Source of the DNA: Pseudomonas peli
GTDB lineage: Bacteria > Pseudomonadota > Gammaproteobacteria > Pseudomonadales > Pseudomonadaceae
NCBI RefSeq assembly: GCF_900099645.1
Contig: NZ_FMTL01000006.1
Coordinates: 1-64,000, forward strand
Length of the DNA: 64,000 nt
Reading direction: 5' to 3'
A program made the translations under genes and the position numbers. Positions 7,429 to 15,710 of this stretch are shown piece after piece; the first letter of the stretch is position 1, and every line of letters begins with the position of its first letter. The notes below the pieces were generated by a model. That model had not been told where the DNA came from. It searched no databases and was given only the letters and a program-made list of their open reading frames with translations.

Positions 7429-8166
7429 ATGATCCAATCTGATCTGCAACACCCTTCTCGTCGGTTGCTGCTCAAGCGCGGAGCTGCACTTTCTGCGTTA
7501 GCGATTACTGGAGTAGCAGGCTTAACCGCACCTTCAGTCTCTTTTGCCGCAGCGCTTAGCAAAGAAGTGCGAGATGCGATGACACCGGATGAGGTCATTG
7601 AAAGCCTGAAGTCGGGAAATCTGCGTTTCCGTGAAGGCAAGATGAAACAGCATGACTATCTCGCGCAAAAGCGCGCGAGCCAGAAGGGGCAGTATCCGTC
7701 AGCGGTAATTCTAAGCTGCATTGATTCGCGTGCCCCGGCGGAAATCCTGCTGGATGCTGGCATTGGTGAAACGTTTAATAATCGTGTAGCTGGTAATGTT
7801 CAAAACGAAGATATTCTAGGCAGTATGGAATTTGCCTGCGCACTTGCAGGCGCAAAGGTAGTAGTGGTGATGGGGCATACTTCCTGTGGCGCGGTGAAGG
7901 GTGCTATTGCCAACGCGGAACTGGGAAACCTGACTGGCTTGCTGAATAAAATCAAACCGGCAATTGCTGAGACGGTATATGAGGGTGAGCGTACGGCTGA
8001 CAACTATGACTTCGTCGATGCCGTCGCCCGCACCAACATAAAAATGACGTTGACTGGCATCCGTCAACAAAGCCCTGTTCTGAATAAACTTGAGCAGGAC
8101 GGGAAAATAAAAATCGTAGGTGCTATCTATAAGCTTGATGGTGGAGAAGTTGAATTCTTTTCCTGA
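7429..8166 (+). CDS. Exported beta-class carbonic anhydrase
   Basis: The 245-residue enzyme interconverts CO2 and bicarbonate. Its zinc ligands are visible in ILSCIDSRAP (Cys, with the Asp-Arg pair, about residues 95-104) and in GHTSCGAVKGA (His and Cys, about 148-158). The N-terminus has SRRLLLKRGAALSALAITGV followed by an Ala-rich end near residue 38, a twin-arginine signal, so the enzyme probably acts in the periplasm, unlike the usual cytoplasmic beta enzymes. The gene stands alone behind regulatory box A. Because the same box precedes the aminotransferase-AEC operon, it is likely co-regulated with that operon. Confidence 0.9.
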   Translation: MIQSDLQHPSRRLLLKRGAALSALAITGVAGLTAPSVSFAAALSKEVRDAMTPDEVIESLKSGNLRFREGKMKQHDYLAQKRASQKGQYPSAVILSCIDSRAPAEILLDAGIGETFNNRVAGNVQNEDILGSMEFACALAGAKVVVVMGHTSCGAVKGAIANAELGNLTGLLNKIKPAIAETVYEGERTADNYDFVDAVARTNIKMTLTGIRQQSPVLNKLEQDGKIKIVGAIYKLDGGEVEFFS

Positions 8167-8306
8167 CCTAAAATAATAGTCGGCTTGAGCGATGAGCCTT
8201 GCATGCTTGTAGTCGTAAAGCTTTTAACTTTTGGCGAAAGTTGGTTCATGAAAGCGATACTTTTGATGTTGCATTGGTGAGTGAACCTGCGCCTTCGACG
8301 AATGCC

Positions 8307-8327
8307 TGCACTTAGGCTCTAAGTGCA
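8307..8327. promoter_or_regulatory. Perfect 9-bp inverted repeat between carbonic anhydrase and LysR gene
   Basis: TGCACTTAG and CTAAGTGCA are separated by 3 bases; flanking GCC and GGC extend the pairing with a two-base bulge. No T tract follows, so it is a weak terminator candidate and could instead be an operator for the LysR gene 115 bases downstream. Confidence 0.45.
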
Positions 8328-8442
8328 AAGGCGCGTTAGTGTGAGTACTGCTGAGCTTTCTGGCTAAAACGTTCCATGGAATACTCGCCATGCGCGCAGC
8401 TCAATATTCTGTGCGGTAAAAATCTTCTGACCTGGACTAAGC

Positions 8443-9327
8443 ATGTCGTTGCGCGCATTACGTACGCTAATCGCGATTGCCCAGCACGGCTCCTTCGCTC
8501 GCGCGGCGGAAGTCGTTCACCTCACCCAGTCCGCCGTCAGCCTGCATGTGCGAGGCCTTGAGGCGGAGTTTAATGCTCTCCTGTTCGACCGCTCACGGCG
8601 ACTGCCTGTGCTCACCGAAGCCGGGCATCTTGCTGTGGGGCGGGCAAGGGAAATCCTGGCCATCTACGACAGCATTGCGGCCGACCTGGGTGACGACAGC
8701 GAACTTCGCGGGCGTTTGAAGCTGGGGGCAATCCAGACTGCGTTGGCCGGCGTGCTGCCGGTCGCTCTGGCCCGCCTGAGCCGCGAGCACCCCAATCTGC
8801 GAGTGAACGTTTCGTCTGGAATGTCCGCAGAGCTGGCGACTCGCATTGAGTCGGGAGAACTGGATGCTGCTGTGACGACTGAGCCGGTCAAACCGTACCC
8901 TCATGGCCTGGTGAGTACCCTGTTGTACGAAGAGGGCTTCTGGATTATCGCGCCGGCCAGCGTGAACGACAGTGATGCGCGACGACTTCTACAGGAAAAT
9001 CCATTTATCCGCTTCGACCGCCGCGCCTGGGCAGGGCGCACCATCGAACAGGAGCTGCGGCGCATGCGTTTGCGGGTGCAGACCAGCATGGAGTTGGACA
9101 GCCAGGACGCGATTATCCAGATGGTCTCAAGCGGGCTTGGGGTGGCGGTGATTCCGCTCTCGACTCGCGACCTAGAGGCGCTGGATGGGGTTGTGAAACT
9201 ACCTTTTGCAGATCCACAGCGCATGCGCCGAGTGGTGCTGCTGGAGCGTGAGGATCGACCGGCCGGGCGCTTGGCCAGCGCCTTGGTTGAATCTATTCGT
9301 AACCAAGCGTGCGGCACTAACCAATAA
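8443..9327 (+). CDS. LysR-family transcriptional regulator
   Basis: The 294-residue product has the family HTH at residues about 2-62 (LRTLIAIAQHGSFARAAEVV, then LTQSAVSLHVRGLE) and a two-lobed effector-binding domain after about 90. It lies between the two genes or operons that carry the shared 55-bp box, so it is the obvious candidate regulator of both. The start at 8443 has only a weak ribosome site. The effector may be a substrate or product of the neighbouring aminotransferase or AEC transporter, but nothing in the sequence decides this. Confidence 0.9.
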   Translation: MSLRALRTLIAIAQHGSFARAAEVVHLTQSAVSLHVRGLEAEFNALLFDRSRRLPVLTEAGHLAVGRAREILAIYDSIAADLGDDSELRGRLKLGAIQTALAGVLPVALARLSREHPNLRVNVSSGMSAELATRIESGELDAAVTTEPVKPYPHGLVSTLLYEEGFWIIAPASVNDSDARRLLQENPFIRFDRRAWAGRTIEQELRRMRLRVQTSMELDSQDAIIQMVSSGLGVAVIPLSTRDLEALDGVVKLPFADPQRMRRVVLLEREDRPAGRLASALVESIRNQACGTNQ

Positions 9328-9345
9328 GAAATACTTGAATAAAGA

Positions 9346-9400
9346 TCAATTTAATATCGTTTTTTATCACGTAATTACATCGTTACTGTAGCGCTCATTC
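9346..9400 (+). promoter_or_regulatory. 55-bp regulatory box B before the aminotransferase-AEC operon
   Basis: Second copy of the element at 7337-7391: same length, no gaps, 43 of 55 identical. It fills most of the 94-base gap between the LysR gene and the aminotransferase. The AT-rich core followed by a conserved CTCATTC suggests a promoter with an activator site. Confidence 0.72.
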
Positions 9401-9421
9401 TAGTTCACACGAGCGCCCATC

Positions 9422-10585
9422 ATGCACAGTAATTCCAGCTATCAAGCTCCCCAGTCGCCCATCCTGCTGATGGCGCGTCGTGCCGCCGAGTTGCGTGCCG
9501 CAGGGCAGGATATAGTTGATCTGACCCTTGGTGAGCCGGACTTCAACGCGCCTGAATATGTGCTGAATGCGGCGCGCAACGCGCTGCAAGAGCGCCTCGG
9601 TTACACTCCTGCCAATGGCCTACCCGCGCTGCGTTCGGCTATTCGGCGGCGCTTGGAAATCGATCGTGGTTTGCACTATCTGGACGATCAGATCGCCGTT
9701 GGCTGCGGTGCTAAACAGATCATCTTCAATGCTTTCACAGCTACGCTGCAGGTCGGGGACGAGGTGCTGGTTCCCGCGCCTTACTGGGCCAGTTATCCAG
9801 ACATGATCCGCATGTGCGGCGCATGCCCAGTTATTTTGCCTACCACGTCGGCAGAAGGTTTTCGGCTGACTGCTGAGCACCTCTCTAGCGCCCTAAGGTC
9901 CGCCAAAAGTCCTCGCTGGCTGGTACTCAATGCCCCAGGCAATCCCTCTGGCTCTCTCTATAGCAAACAGGAGCTGGAGGCGTTGGCGCGGGTACTGCGT
10001 GACTATCCAGGCGTGATGATTCTCTCCGACGATATCTATGCGGAAATTCGTTATACCGAGGAGCCCTACGTAACGTTGGCAGTGGTTGCGCCGGATCTTT
10101 CCGAGCGCATCTTGCTCGTCGACGGTGTGTCCAAAGCCTACGCCATGACTGGCTGGCGAGTAGGCTGGGGATGCGGGCCGCGCGAGTTGATCGCGGCGAT
10201 AACCTCTGTGCAGTCACAGAATTGCACGCAGACCAGCACGCTCAGCCAGCTCGCTACCATTGCAGCGTTAGACGGACCTCGGGAATTCTTGCGCGAGCGC
10301 AACGAGATCTACCGCCAACGTCGAGATGCCGCCTTAGAGGTCTTGCGTGCTTGCACGCTGTTGGAGGTGAATTGTCCTGAGGGTGCGTTTTATCTTTTGC
10401 CCCGAATCGAGGGCGTTAAGGATGATCAAGTGTTGGCCCTCGACCTACTTAAGGCAGGCGTCGCCACCGTGCCGGGAAGTGCATTCGGTATGTCGGGGCA
10501 CCTGCGACTTTCGTTCGCTACCGATCAGGCCAACCTGGTGGAGGGCTGTCGTCGATTGGTGACTGCCTTGGGGCACGCGCAATGA
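9422..10585 (+). CDS. Class I/II (aspartate-type) aminotransferase
   Basis: The 387-residue product is a PLP aminotransferase of the subgroup that includes type Ib aspartate aminotransferases. DLTLGEPDF (about residues 34-42) is the N-terminal motif. Other marks are GYTPANGLPALR, the NAPGNPSG cofactor motif, SDDIYAEIRY with the pyridine-binding Asp, and GVSKAYAMTGWRVGW with the Schiff-base Lys (near 242) and the phosphate-binding Arg. The stop overlaps the start of the AEC transporter gene (ATGA), so the two are translated together. The amino acid or amine it acts on is unknown; the coupled transporter probably moves its substrate or product. Confidence 0.92.
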   Translation: MHSNSSYQAPQSPILLMARRAAELRAAGQDIVDLTLGEPDFNAPEYVLNAARNALQERLGYTPANGLPALRSAIRRRLEIDRGLHYLDDQIAVGCGAKQIIFNAFTATLQVGDEVLVPAPYWASYPDMIRMCGACPVILPTTSAEGFRLTAEHLSSALRSAKSPRWLVLNAPGNPSGSLYSKQELEALARVLRDYPGVMILSDDIYAEIRYTEEPYVTLAVVAPDLSERILLVDGVSKAYAMTGWRVGWGCGPRELIAAITSVQSQNCTQTSTLSQLATIAALDGPREFLRERNEIYRQRRDAALEVLRACTLLEVNCPEGAFYLLPRIEGVKDDQVLALDLLKAGVATVPGSAFGMSGHLRLSFATDQANLVEGCRRLVTALGHAQ

Positions 10586-11508
10586 CCACTTTGTTGTTGC
10601 TCGCATTGGTGCCTATCGCTTTATTGATCAGCATGGGCGCCTGGCTGCGTCATTCGACTTTTCTGCAGGAGTCGTTCTGGCCCCAGGCCGAGCGACTGGG
10701 GTACTACGTGCTGTTGCCCTCACTGTTCTTTCACAGCCTGGCCACGGCGCAATTGGGTGAAGTGCCGGTACGGGACATGATTCTGACGCTGGTGCTTTCT
10801 ACCGTCTTGGTGGCAGGGCTTCTTGTCGCGCTGCGACGTGCAGTCAGTCTCGATGGTCCGGCTTTCACCTCGTTGTTTCAGGGCGGCGTACGCTTCAATA
10901 ACTACGTTGGTGTGTCGATTGTGGCTGGCCTGTTCGGTGCTCAGGGTATTGCCCTTGCCGCCGTGGCAAACGCCGCGATAGTGCCGACGGTAAATGTGCT
11001 CTGTGTGCTGGTTTTCGCGCGTTATGGTTCCCACGGTCGATTGCCCTTCAACGCCATATGCCGGCAACTGGCACTCAATCCACTGGTGGTTGCCTGCGTG
11101 CTGGGAATATCGGTTCAGGCTAGTGGGTTCGGTATCCCCGTGGGTATCGACGCAGTGCTTAAAGCGCTCGGCCAGGCGTCGCTGCCACTCGGGCTGTTGT
11201 GTGTCGGTGCGGCATTGAACCTGGGCGCTGCAGGAGGCTGGATCAAGCCCATAGGCCTTTCATCCATCGTTAAGTTTCTGATAATGCCTCTAGCCACTTT
11301 AGGCTTCTGCCACGTGTTTGGACTGAAAGGTGAGGCGGCCATCGCAGCCATCCTGTTCCAGGCGCTGCCAACGGCCTCATCGTCTTACATCATGGCGCGT
11401 CAGCTGGGTGGTGATGCACCCTTGATGGCGGGCATTATTGCGGGGCAGACACTGTTGGCTGGCATAGTATTGCCCATCGTGGTTATGAGCGTAACGCCAT
11501 GGGTTTGA
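10582..11508 (+). CDS. AEC (auxin efflux carrier) family transporter
   Basis: The 308-residue membrane protein has about ten hydrophobic segments in a 5+5 arrangement, with the conserved polar segment RFNNYVGVSIVAGLFGAQG near residue 110. This is the bacterial AEC/malonate-carrier fold, found in transporters of carboxylates and amino-acid-like anions. It overlaps the aminotransferase gene by four bases and has no promoter of its own. Export of a keto acid or uptake of an amino acid would both fit the context. Confidence 0.9.
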   Translation: MTTLLLLALVPIALLISMGAWLRHSTFLQESFWPQAERLGYYVLLPSLFFHSLATAQLGEVPVRDMILTLVLSTVLVAGLLVALRRAVSLDGPAFTSLFQGGVRFNNYVGVSIVAGLFGAQGIALAAVANAAIVPTVNVLCVLVFARYGSHGRLPFNAICRQLALNPLVVACVLGISVQASGFGIPVGIDAVLKALGQASLPLGLLCVGAALNLGAAGGWIKPIGLSSIVKFLIMPLATLGFCHVFGLKGEAAIAAILFQALPTASSSYIMARQLGGDAPLMAGIIAGQTLLAGIVLPIVVMSVTPWV

Positions 11509-11573
11509 GGGCAGAGATAGCTTCTAGCTAGGGTCAGGTTGGCTTGAGTGCATGACTCTGACCTGAGGCTTAG

Positions 11574-11606
11574 GCCGGGGATGTCTATCAGAGTGGGTGT
11601 AGTCCA
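11574..11606 (+). repeat. Direct repeat copy 2 (ATGTCTATCrGAGTGGG)
   Basis: Partner of 7271-7302 in the same orientation. The following bases (CCACTATTGAGCGATTTCAG then CCAGAAGCG) resemble the intergenic GGCCGAAAGC-type remnants common in this part of the window. Confidence 0.5.
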
Positions 11607-11679
11607 CTATTGAGCGATTTCAGCCAGAAGCGAGCGTCTGTCAGGAATGCGACTGAGCCAGTGGTTGCCGCTCTCTCGC

Positions 11680-12651
11680 TCAGTTCTTTGGTTGTATGCC
11701 AAAACAAAAATTCTTCCGATAGTCCGTTGGCGACATCCCGAGCTGAGCAGCGAAATGTTGCCTCAACGACAGGGATGTTCCGAACCCTACTTCACTGGCG
11801 ATGCATTCAATAGGCAACCCAGTCGTTTCTAACAGTTCCTGCGCCCTGACGACTCGTTCAGCACTAATCCACTTGGACACGGTGGTGCCGGTGGACTCCT
11901 TAAACCGGCGAGTAAACGTGCGCCTACTCATTTTCGCCATACTGGCAAGAACGTCGAGCGACAGATCACTGGCCAAATTCGTTCGTGCCCATGCCAGGAC
12001 GTCAGAAAAATGAGTCTCGCTAGATAATTGCGGCACAGGATGTTCTACATATTGGGCCTGGCCGCCTTGTCTGTGCGGCGGAGTCACCAGCATCTTTGCG
12101 GTGCGATTTGCCACCTCGGCACCGAAGCGCTGGCGTACCAGATGCAGACAACAGTCAATTGCCGCGACAGTCCCCGCCGACGTCACGATATTGCCAGCAC
12201 TGACGTAAAGATCCTCTGGCCTAAAACGGACCTTGGGAAAACGTCGAGCAAACTCGCCTCGCACGGCCCAGTGAGTGGTTGCTTCCTTCCCATCAAGCAG
12301 GCCCGCATCGCCAAGTACAAACGCGCCTAGACATAAGCCCACCAGGAGTTTGCCTTGGGCGTCGGCGTGCTGCAGCGCTTTCACGAGCGTTGCAGATGCA
12401 ACGACCGACTGATCACCCCATGCCGGAATGATAATTACGTCGGATGTTTCCATCAGTTCCAGACCGGTGTTTACCGACAGCCCGATGCCCTGATCACTGC
12501 TCACCGTTCCGGGCCTTTCTGCACAGTAATTGATCTCATAGCGGGGCTCACCAGGCGCGGCTTGAGCTGTTCCTAGCACCACGCCCGGTACGGAAAGGTG
12601 GAAAAGGCTTACGCCATCGAAAGCGAGAACAGCAACGCGGATGGGCTGCAT
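11680..12651 (-). CDS. GlxA-family regulator (DJ-1/PfpI-like domain plus AraC HTH)
   Basis: The 323-residue protein has an N-terminal class I glutamine-amidotransferase-like (DJ-1/PfpI) domain (residues about 5-190). Its nucleophile-elbow Cys is in GLCLGAFVLGDAGLLDG. A C-terminal AraC/XylS double HTH follows (about 220-315, LDVLASMAKMSRRTFTRRFK, then ECIASEVGFG and LSLRQHF). Characterised relatives control amine, choline-derivative and arginine catabolism in Pseudomonas. It faces the metallo-hydrolase gene across a 152-bp region that holds an inverted repeat at 12705-12737. Confidence 0.92.
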   Translation of the reverse strand: MQPIRVAVLAFDGVSLFHLSVPGVVLGTAQAAPGEPRYEINYCAERPGTVSSDQGIGLSVNTGLELMETSDVIIIPAWGDQSVVASATLVKALQHADAQGKLLVGLCLGAFVLGDAGLLDGKEATTHWAVRGEFARRFPKVRFRPEDLYVSAGNIVTSAGTVAAIDCCLHLVRQRFGAEVANRTAKMLVTPPHRQGGQAQYVEHPVPQLSSETHFSDVLAWARTNLASDLSLDVLASMAKMSRRTFTRRFKESTGTTVSKWISAERVVRAQELLETTGLPIECIASEVGFGTSLSLRQHFAAQLGMSPTDYRKNFCFGIQPKN

Positions 12652-12704
12652 CAGGAACCTTGGATTGGGTTGATAGGACTGTAGATGGGATGGGCTACGA
12701 CATT

Positions 12705-12737
12705 GGCCTGATTATATCGAAATATGTCATTCAGGCC
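12705..12737. promoter_or_regulatory. Inverted repeat in the GlxA-regulator/metallo-hydrolase promoter region
   Basis: GGCCTGA and TCAGGCC flank a 19-base AT-rich centre (ATTATATCGAAATATGTCA-type). Its place between two divergent genes, one of them a regulator, makes it a candidate operator. Confidence 0.45.
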
Positions 12738-12803
12738 ACTTTCGGGCTCTGCAGCGCTCGGCAAGAATGGCTTCTCGATGTATCTATCAAGAGGATTGAT
12801 CTT

Positions 12804-13694
12804 ATGAAACTCAAAGCCCTTGCCCTTACCCTCGGCATTGCATATGGCGCAGTCACTGCGCCCGCGTTTGCGGGCTCGGACGTAACCGATGCCGCCGACG
12901 CAGCGCATAAAATGGATCTACAGCTGGTTCGTAACGCAACGGTTAAGCTCTCATACGGCGATACGACCTTCTTGATTGATCCCATGCTGGCTAAAAAAGG
13001 TGCCTACCCAGGTTTTGAGGGCACCTACCGCAGCCACCTGCGCAACCCTCTGGTTGATCTGACCGAGTCGCCAGCAAAAATCATCTCGGGTGTTGATGCA
13101 GTCATCGTCACGCACACACACCTTGATCACTGGGATGAGGCTGCGCAGAACGCCCTACCGAAGGACATTCCCTTGTTCGCCCAGCATGAAGAAGATGCGC
13201 AGCTGATTCGTTCCCAAGGCTTCAAGAATGTACGCGTATTGACTGACGAAGCGGAATTCGCTGGCGTCAAGATCACCAAGACGGGTGGCCAGCATGGCAC
13301 TGACGAAATGTATGCCGTGCCGGCGCTCGCGAAGCCATTAGGCGAAGCGATGGGCGTCGTTTTTCAGGCCCCTGGCTATAAGACCCTGTATCTCGCAGGT
13401 GACACGATCTGGCGTAAAGAAGTCGATCAGGCTATCGACAAGTATCGCCCGGAAGTAATCGTGCTCAACGCAGGAAAGGCAAAAATGACGGGATTCGAGG
13501 GGGCAATCATCATGGGCGAGGAAGACGTCTTGCGCGCGTCGAAGGCGGCGCCAGACGTGAAAATCGTCGCCGTGCACATGGATGCGGTCAACCACATGTC
13601 CCTGACCCGAGAAGAGTTGCGCACTTACGTCAAGCAGCGCGGCATCGAGAGCCGCGTGGATATACCTGAAGATGGCGCTTCGTTGGCGTTCTGA
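12804..13694 (+). CDS. Secreted MBL-fold metallo-hydrolase
   Basis: The 296-residue product starts with a Sec signal peptide (MKLKALALTLGIAYGAVTAP, ending AFA near residue 24), so it is periplasmic. The metal site is THTHLDHWD (about 111-119), with further ligands in GGQHGTDE and AGDTIW. The layout resembles UlaG-like lactonase/phosphodiesterase branches of the family rather than beta-lactamases. I chose 12804 because AGAGGA precedes it and the signal peptide begins there; the longer frame from 12660 would run through the promoter. An isochorismatase-like gene follows 87 bases later and may share its transcript. Confidence 0.88.
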   Translation: MKLKALALTLGIAYGAVTAPAFAGSDVTDAADAAHKMDLQLVRNATVKLSYGDTTFLIDPMLAKKGAYPGFEGTYRSHLRNPLVDLTESPAKIISGVDAVIVTHTHLDHWDEAAQNALPKDIPLFAQHEEDAQLIRSQGFKNVRVLTDEAEFAGVKITKTGGQHGTDEMYAVPALAKPLGEAMGVVFQAPGYKTLYLAGDTIWRKEVDQAIDKYRPEVIVLNAGKAKMTGFEGAIIMGEEDVLRASKAAPDVKIVAVHMDAVNHMSLTREELRTYVKQRGIESRVDIPEDGASLAF

Positions 13695-13781
13695 CGCAAA
13701 GCACACAGCTCGTTGCTGAGGGTATTGGCGTTTGCCCGCCCTATCGACAACATCACGTTGGTAATTGACTGGAGAGCGTTC

Positions 13782-14327
13782 ATGAAACGAGGACTGGTAG
13801 TAGTTGATCTACAAAACGAATACCTGCCGACTGGCAAATTGCCTTTGAGTGGCATCGAAGACGCTGTGGCGAAGGCTAGCCTGGTGATCAGTCATGCGCG
13901 CAGAAGCGGTATTCCGGTGTTTCACGTACGGCACGAATCAGATCATGAGGGTGCTGCAATATTCGTCAAAGGCAGCAGCGGCGCACAGATTCAGCAAGCA
14001 GTAGCCCCTATCGATCAAGAACCCGTGATCGTTAAGAAACATATCAACGCTTTCAGGGACACTGATCTCAAGCAGCAGTTGGATGCCTGTGATGTTCAGG
14101 AGCTCGTGGTGATAGGTGCAATGAGCCACATGTGCATCGACGCTGTGGTTCGCGCCGCGGTGGACATGAGATATCCGGTCACTGTGCTGCATGACGCCTG
14201 TGCCACGCTGGAGCTGACATTTCGCGGCGTAACCGTGCCTGCCGCCCATACGCATGCAGCGATGATGGCCGCCTTTGAGTTCGGCTATGGCACCGTTAGG
14301 TCTGTAGACGATTATTTGGGGGGCTGA
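13782..14327 (+). CDS. Isochorismatase-like cysteine hydrolase
   Basis: The 181-residue product shows the isochorismatase-superfamily triad: Asp in VVVDLQNEY (residue about 9), Lys in VKKHINAF (about 86) and Cys in MSHMCIDAVVRAA (about 116). The cis-peptide-type sequence before the Cys is kept. Family members hydrolyse isochorismate, nicotinamide, ureidoacrylate or other amides. The context, after a secreted MBL hydrolase and beside a GlxA-type regulator, fits a small catabolic set. The substrate cannot be assigned. The start has GGAGAG about 7 bases upstream. Confidence 0.88.
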   Translation: MKRGLVVVDLQNEYLPTGKLPLSGIEDAVAKASLVISHARRSGIPVFHVRHESDHEGAAIFVKGSSGAQIQQAVAPIDQEPVIVKKHINAFRDTDLKQQLDACDVQELVVIGAMSHMCIDAVVRAAVDMRYPVTVLHDACATLELTFRGVTVPAAHTHAAMMAAFEFGYGTVRSVDDYLGG

Positions 14328-14351
14328 ACTCCTTACAGCTTATTTTGTGAT

Positions 14352-14411
14352 CGTCCGCTTTTGGCCGGGAGTAGTCAGTCGCGGCTGGCTGGAGTCGGCC
14401 AGAAGCGGACG
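14352..14411. repeat. REP-like palindrome
   Basis: CGTCCGCTTTTGGCCG at 14352-14367 pairs with CGGCCAGAAGCGGACG at 14396-14411 with one mismatch, around a 28-base centre. It lies between two convergent genes. Degraded relatives occur near 1095-1130, 3855-3915 and 11610-11640, all in the accessory part. Confidence 0.65.
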
Positions 14412-14460
14412 TTTTTAGACGCGGATGAAACCTAAGACGGGCTGTGAGCGGAAAGCTCTC

Positions 14461-15081
14461 TCAATCGTTATTCCCCACATTCAGCCACGCGGACTCTGCA
14501 AGCAGTTGTCTGTGGAGCGCTGGACTTTGCTTGACCCGACCCGAGAGCCAGGCACGGCAGTAACTCTCAGCCGACCCGATAATTAGTGAGGGTATGAGCT
14601 CGCGCGGCAGATCCTTCAGGTCACGGCGATGAGCCGGGTCGCTAAACCAATCTCTCATCTGGGCGTTCCTGACGCGATTGGCTTCTTTGAGCTGATCGCC
14701 GAAGGCACTTTGTGCGACTGCGTAGCGGGCCTGGTACTGAAAGCGCGCCCAATCTGGTTGGCCAACGACCCAATCGACATAGCTAAAGACCAAGGCGTAG
14801 ACCCACTCCTTGGTCGCATTCACACCGCTTACATAGCTGTTTCGCAGGTGCGCTTGGTCGTCCAGCGCCGCCATATAGAGCGCTGCTATCACGCCTTCCT
14901 TGTTCCCAAAATGGTGATAGATAGATCCCACACTCGTCTCGCTCTCGGCTCGGATGATATCGATGGTGGTTGCATCGATTCCGTGCTCATTGAACAGCCG
15001 TAGGGCACAGCGAAGAATCTGCCGTTTGGACTCGGCACGTCGCCCAGGATAACAGCGCTCAAGGAGATCAGTGGGTTCCAT
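14461..15081 (-). CDS. TetR-family transcriptional regulator
   Basis: The 206-residue protein has an N-terminal TetR HTH (residues about 16-65, ILRCALRLFNEHGIDATTID, then ETSVGSIYHHFGNKEGVIAAL). The rest is the helical ligand-binding and dimerisation domain. It is divergent from the hotdog-protein gene, with a perfect palindrome at 15173-15189 between them. It therefore probably represses both that gene and itself, with an acyl or hydrophobic ligand as a plausible inducer. Confidence 0.93.
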   Translation of the reverse strand: MEPTDLLERCYPGRRAESKRQILRCALRLFNEHGIDATTIDIIRAESETSVGSIYHHFGNKEGVIAALYMAALDDQAHLRNSYVSGVNATKEWVYALVFSYVDWVVGQPDWARFQYQARYAVAQSAFGDQLKEANRVRNAQMRDWFSDPAHRRDLKDLPRELIPSLIIGSAESYCRAWLSGRVKQSPALHRQLLAESAWLNVGNND

Positions 15082-15172
15082 TCTTCAGTCCGGGCAAAAA
15101 CGCGATGGTAAGTGAAACGGAGAACACATACGAGCCGTTGACGGTTTGTGAAAATAAGAATATTGTTCTATA

Positions 15173-15189
15173 ACAGAATCAAATTCTGT
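15173..15189. promoter_or_regulatory. Palindromic operator between TetR and hotdog genes
   Basis: ACAGAAT and ATTCTGT are separated by CAA. The site lies 40 bases before the hotdog gene start and 91 bases before the TetR start, where a TetR dimer would be expected to bind. Confidence 0.6.
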
Positions 15190-15228
15190 ATTTCACTCTA
15201 CCGTTCACTAGATCAGAGATCGCCCTTC

Positions 15229-15669
15229 ATGAACCAGACTCTCGGCATGTACCAAAGTGTTGGCGCTTCCGCTTTCAGCAACATGGCCTGCCAAATGGCC
15301 CCCTACTTCGGCACTATCACTCCGGAAATTTCCGTACTGACTCCCGGTCGCGCCGAAGTGAAAGTGCCTTTTCGCAAAGAAATCACCAACCATCTCGCCT
15401 CTGTTCACGCTATCGCACTGTGTAACGCTGCAGAACTCGCCGGCGGCATGATGACCGAGGTATCCATTCCTAGCGGCGCAAAATGGATTCCCAAAGGCAT
15501 GACCGTCGAGTATCTAGCTAAAGCCAAGACCTCCGTTCATGCAATCGCCGACGGCAGCGAAGTTGATTGGGAATCGGCGGGCGACAAAGTCGTTCCGGTC
15601 GAAATCTTCGACGAGGCTGGCGTGAAAGTCTTTACCGCACGCATCACCATGAACGTGAAGCTTGGCTAA
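15229..15669 (+). CDS. Hotdog-fold (DUF4442-like) putative thioesterase
   Basis: The 146-residue product has the hotdog pattern: a central helix region with VHAIALCNAAELAGGMMTEV (about 61-80) followed by strands containing AKWIPKGMTVEYLAKAKTSV. This matches the YiiD_C/DUF4442 group of acyl-CoA-binding or thioesterase-like proteins. The ATG at 15229 is preferred to the longer frame because the upstream part overlaps the operator and promoter. A perfect terminator follows. It is controlled, by position, by the divergent TetR gene. Confidence 0.82.
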   Translation: MNQTLGMYQSVGASAFSNMACQMAPYFGTITPEISVLTPGRAEVKVPFRKEITNHLASVHAIALCNAAELAGGMMTEVSIPSGAKWIPKGMTVEYLAKAKTSVHAIADGSEVDWESAGDKVVPVEIFDEAGVKVFTARITMNVKLG

Positions 15670-15680
15670 GTAGCTGGCCG

Positions 15681-15710
15681 ACCAGCCGCTCCCATAGTGG
15701 CTGGTTTTTT
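15681..15710 (+). terminator. Rho-independent terminator after the hotdog gene
   Basis: ACCAGCC and GGCTGGT pair around an 11-base loop, followed by a run of T. Confidence 0.88.

Noticed and set aside
12660..12803. Upstream extension of the metallo-hydrolase
   Set aside because: It would bury the signal peptide and overlap the divergent promoter and inverted repeat.
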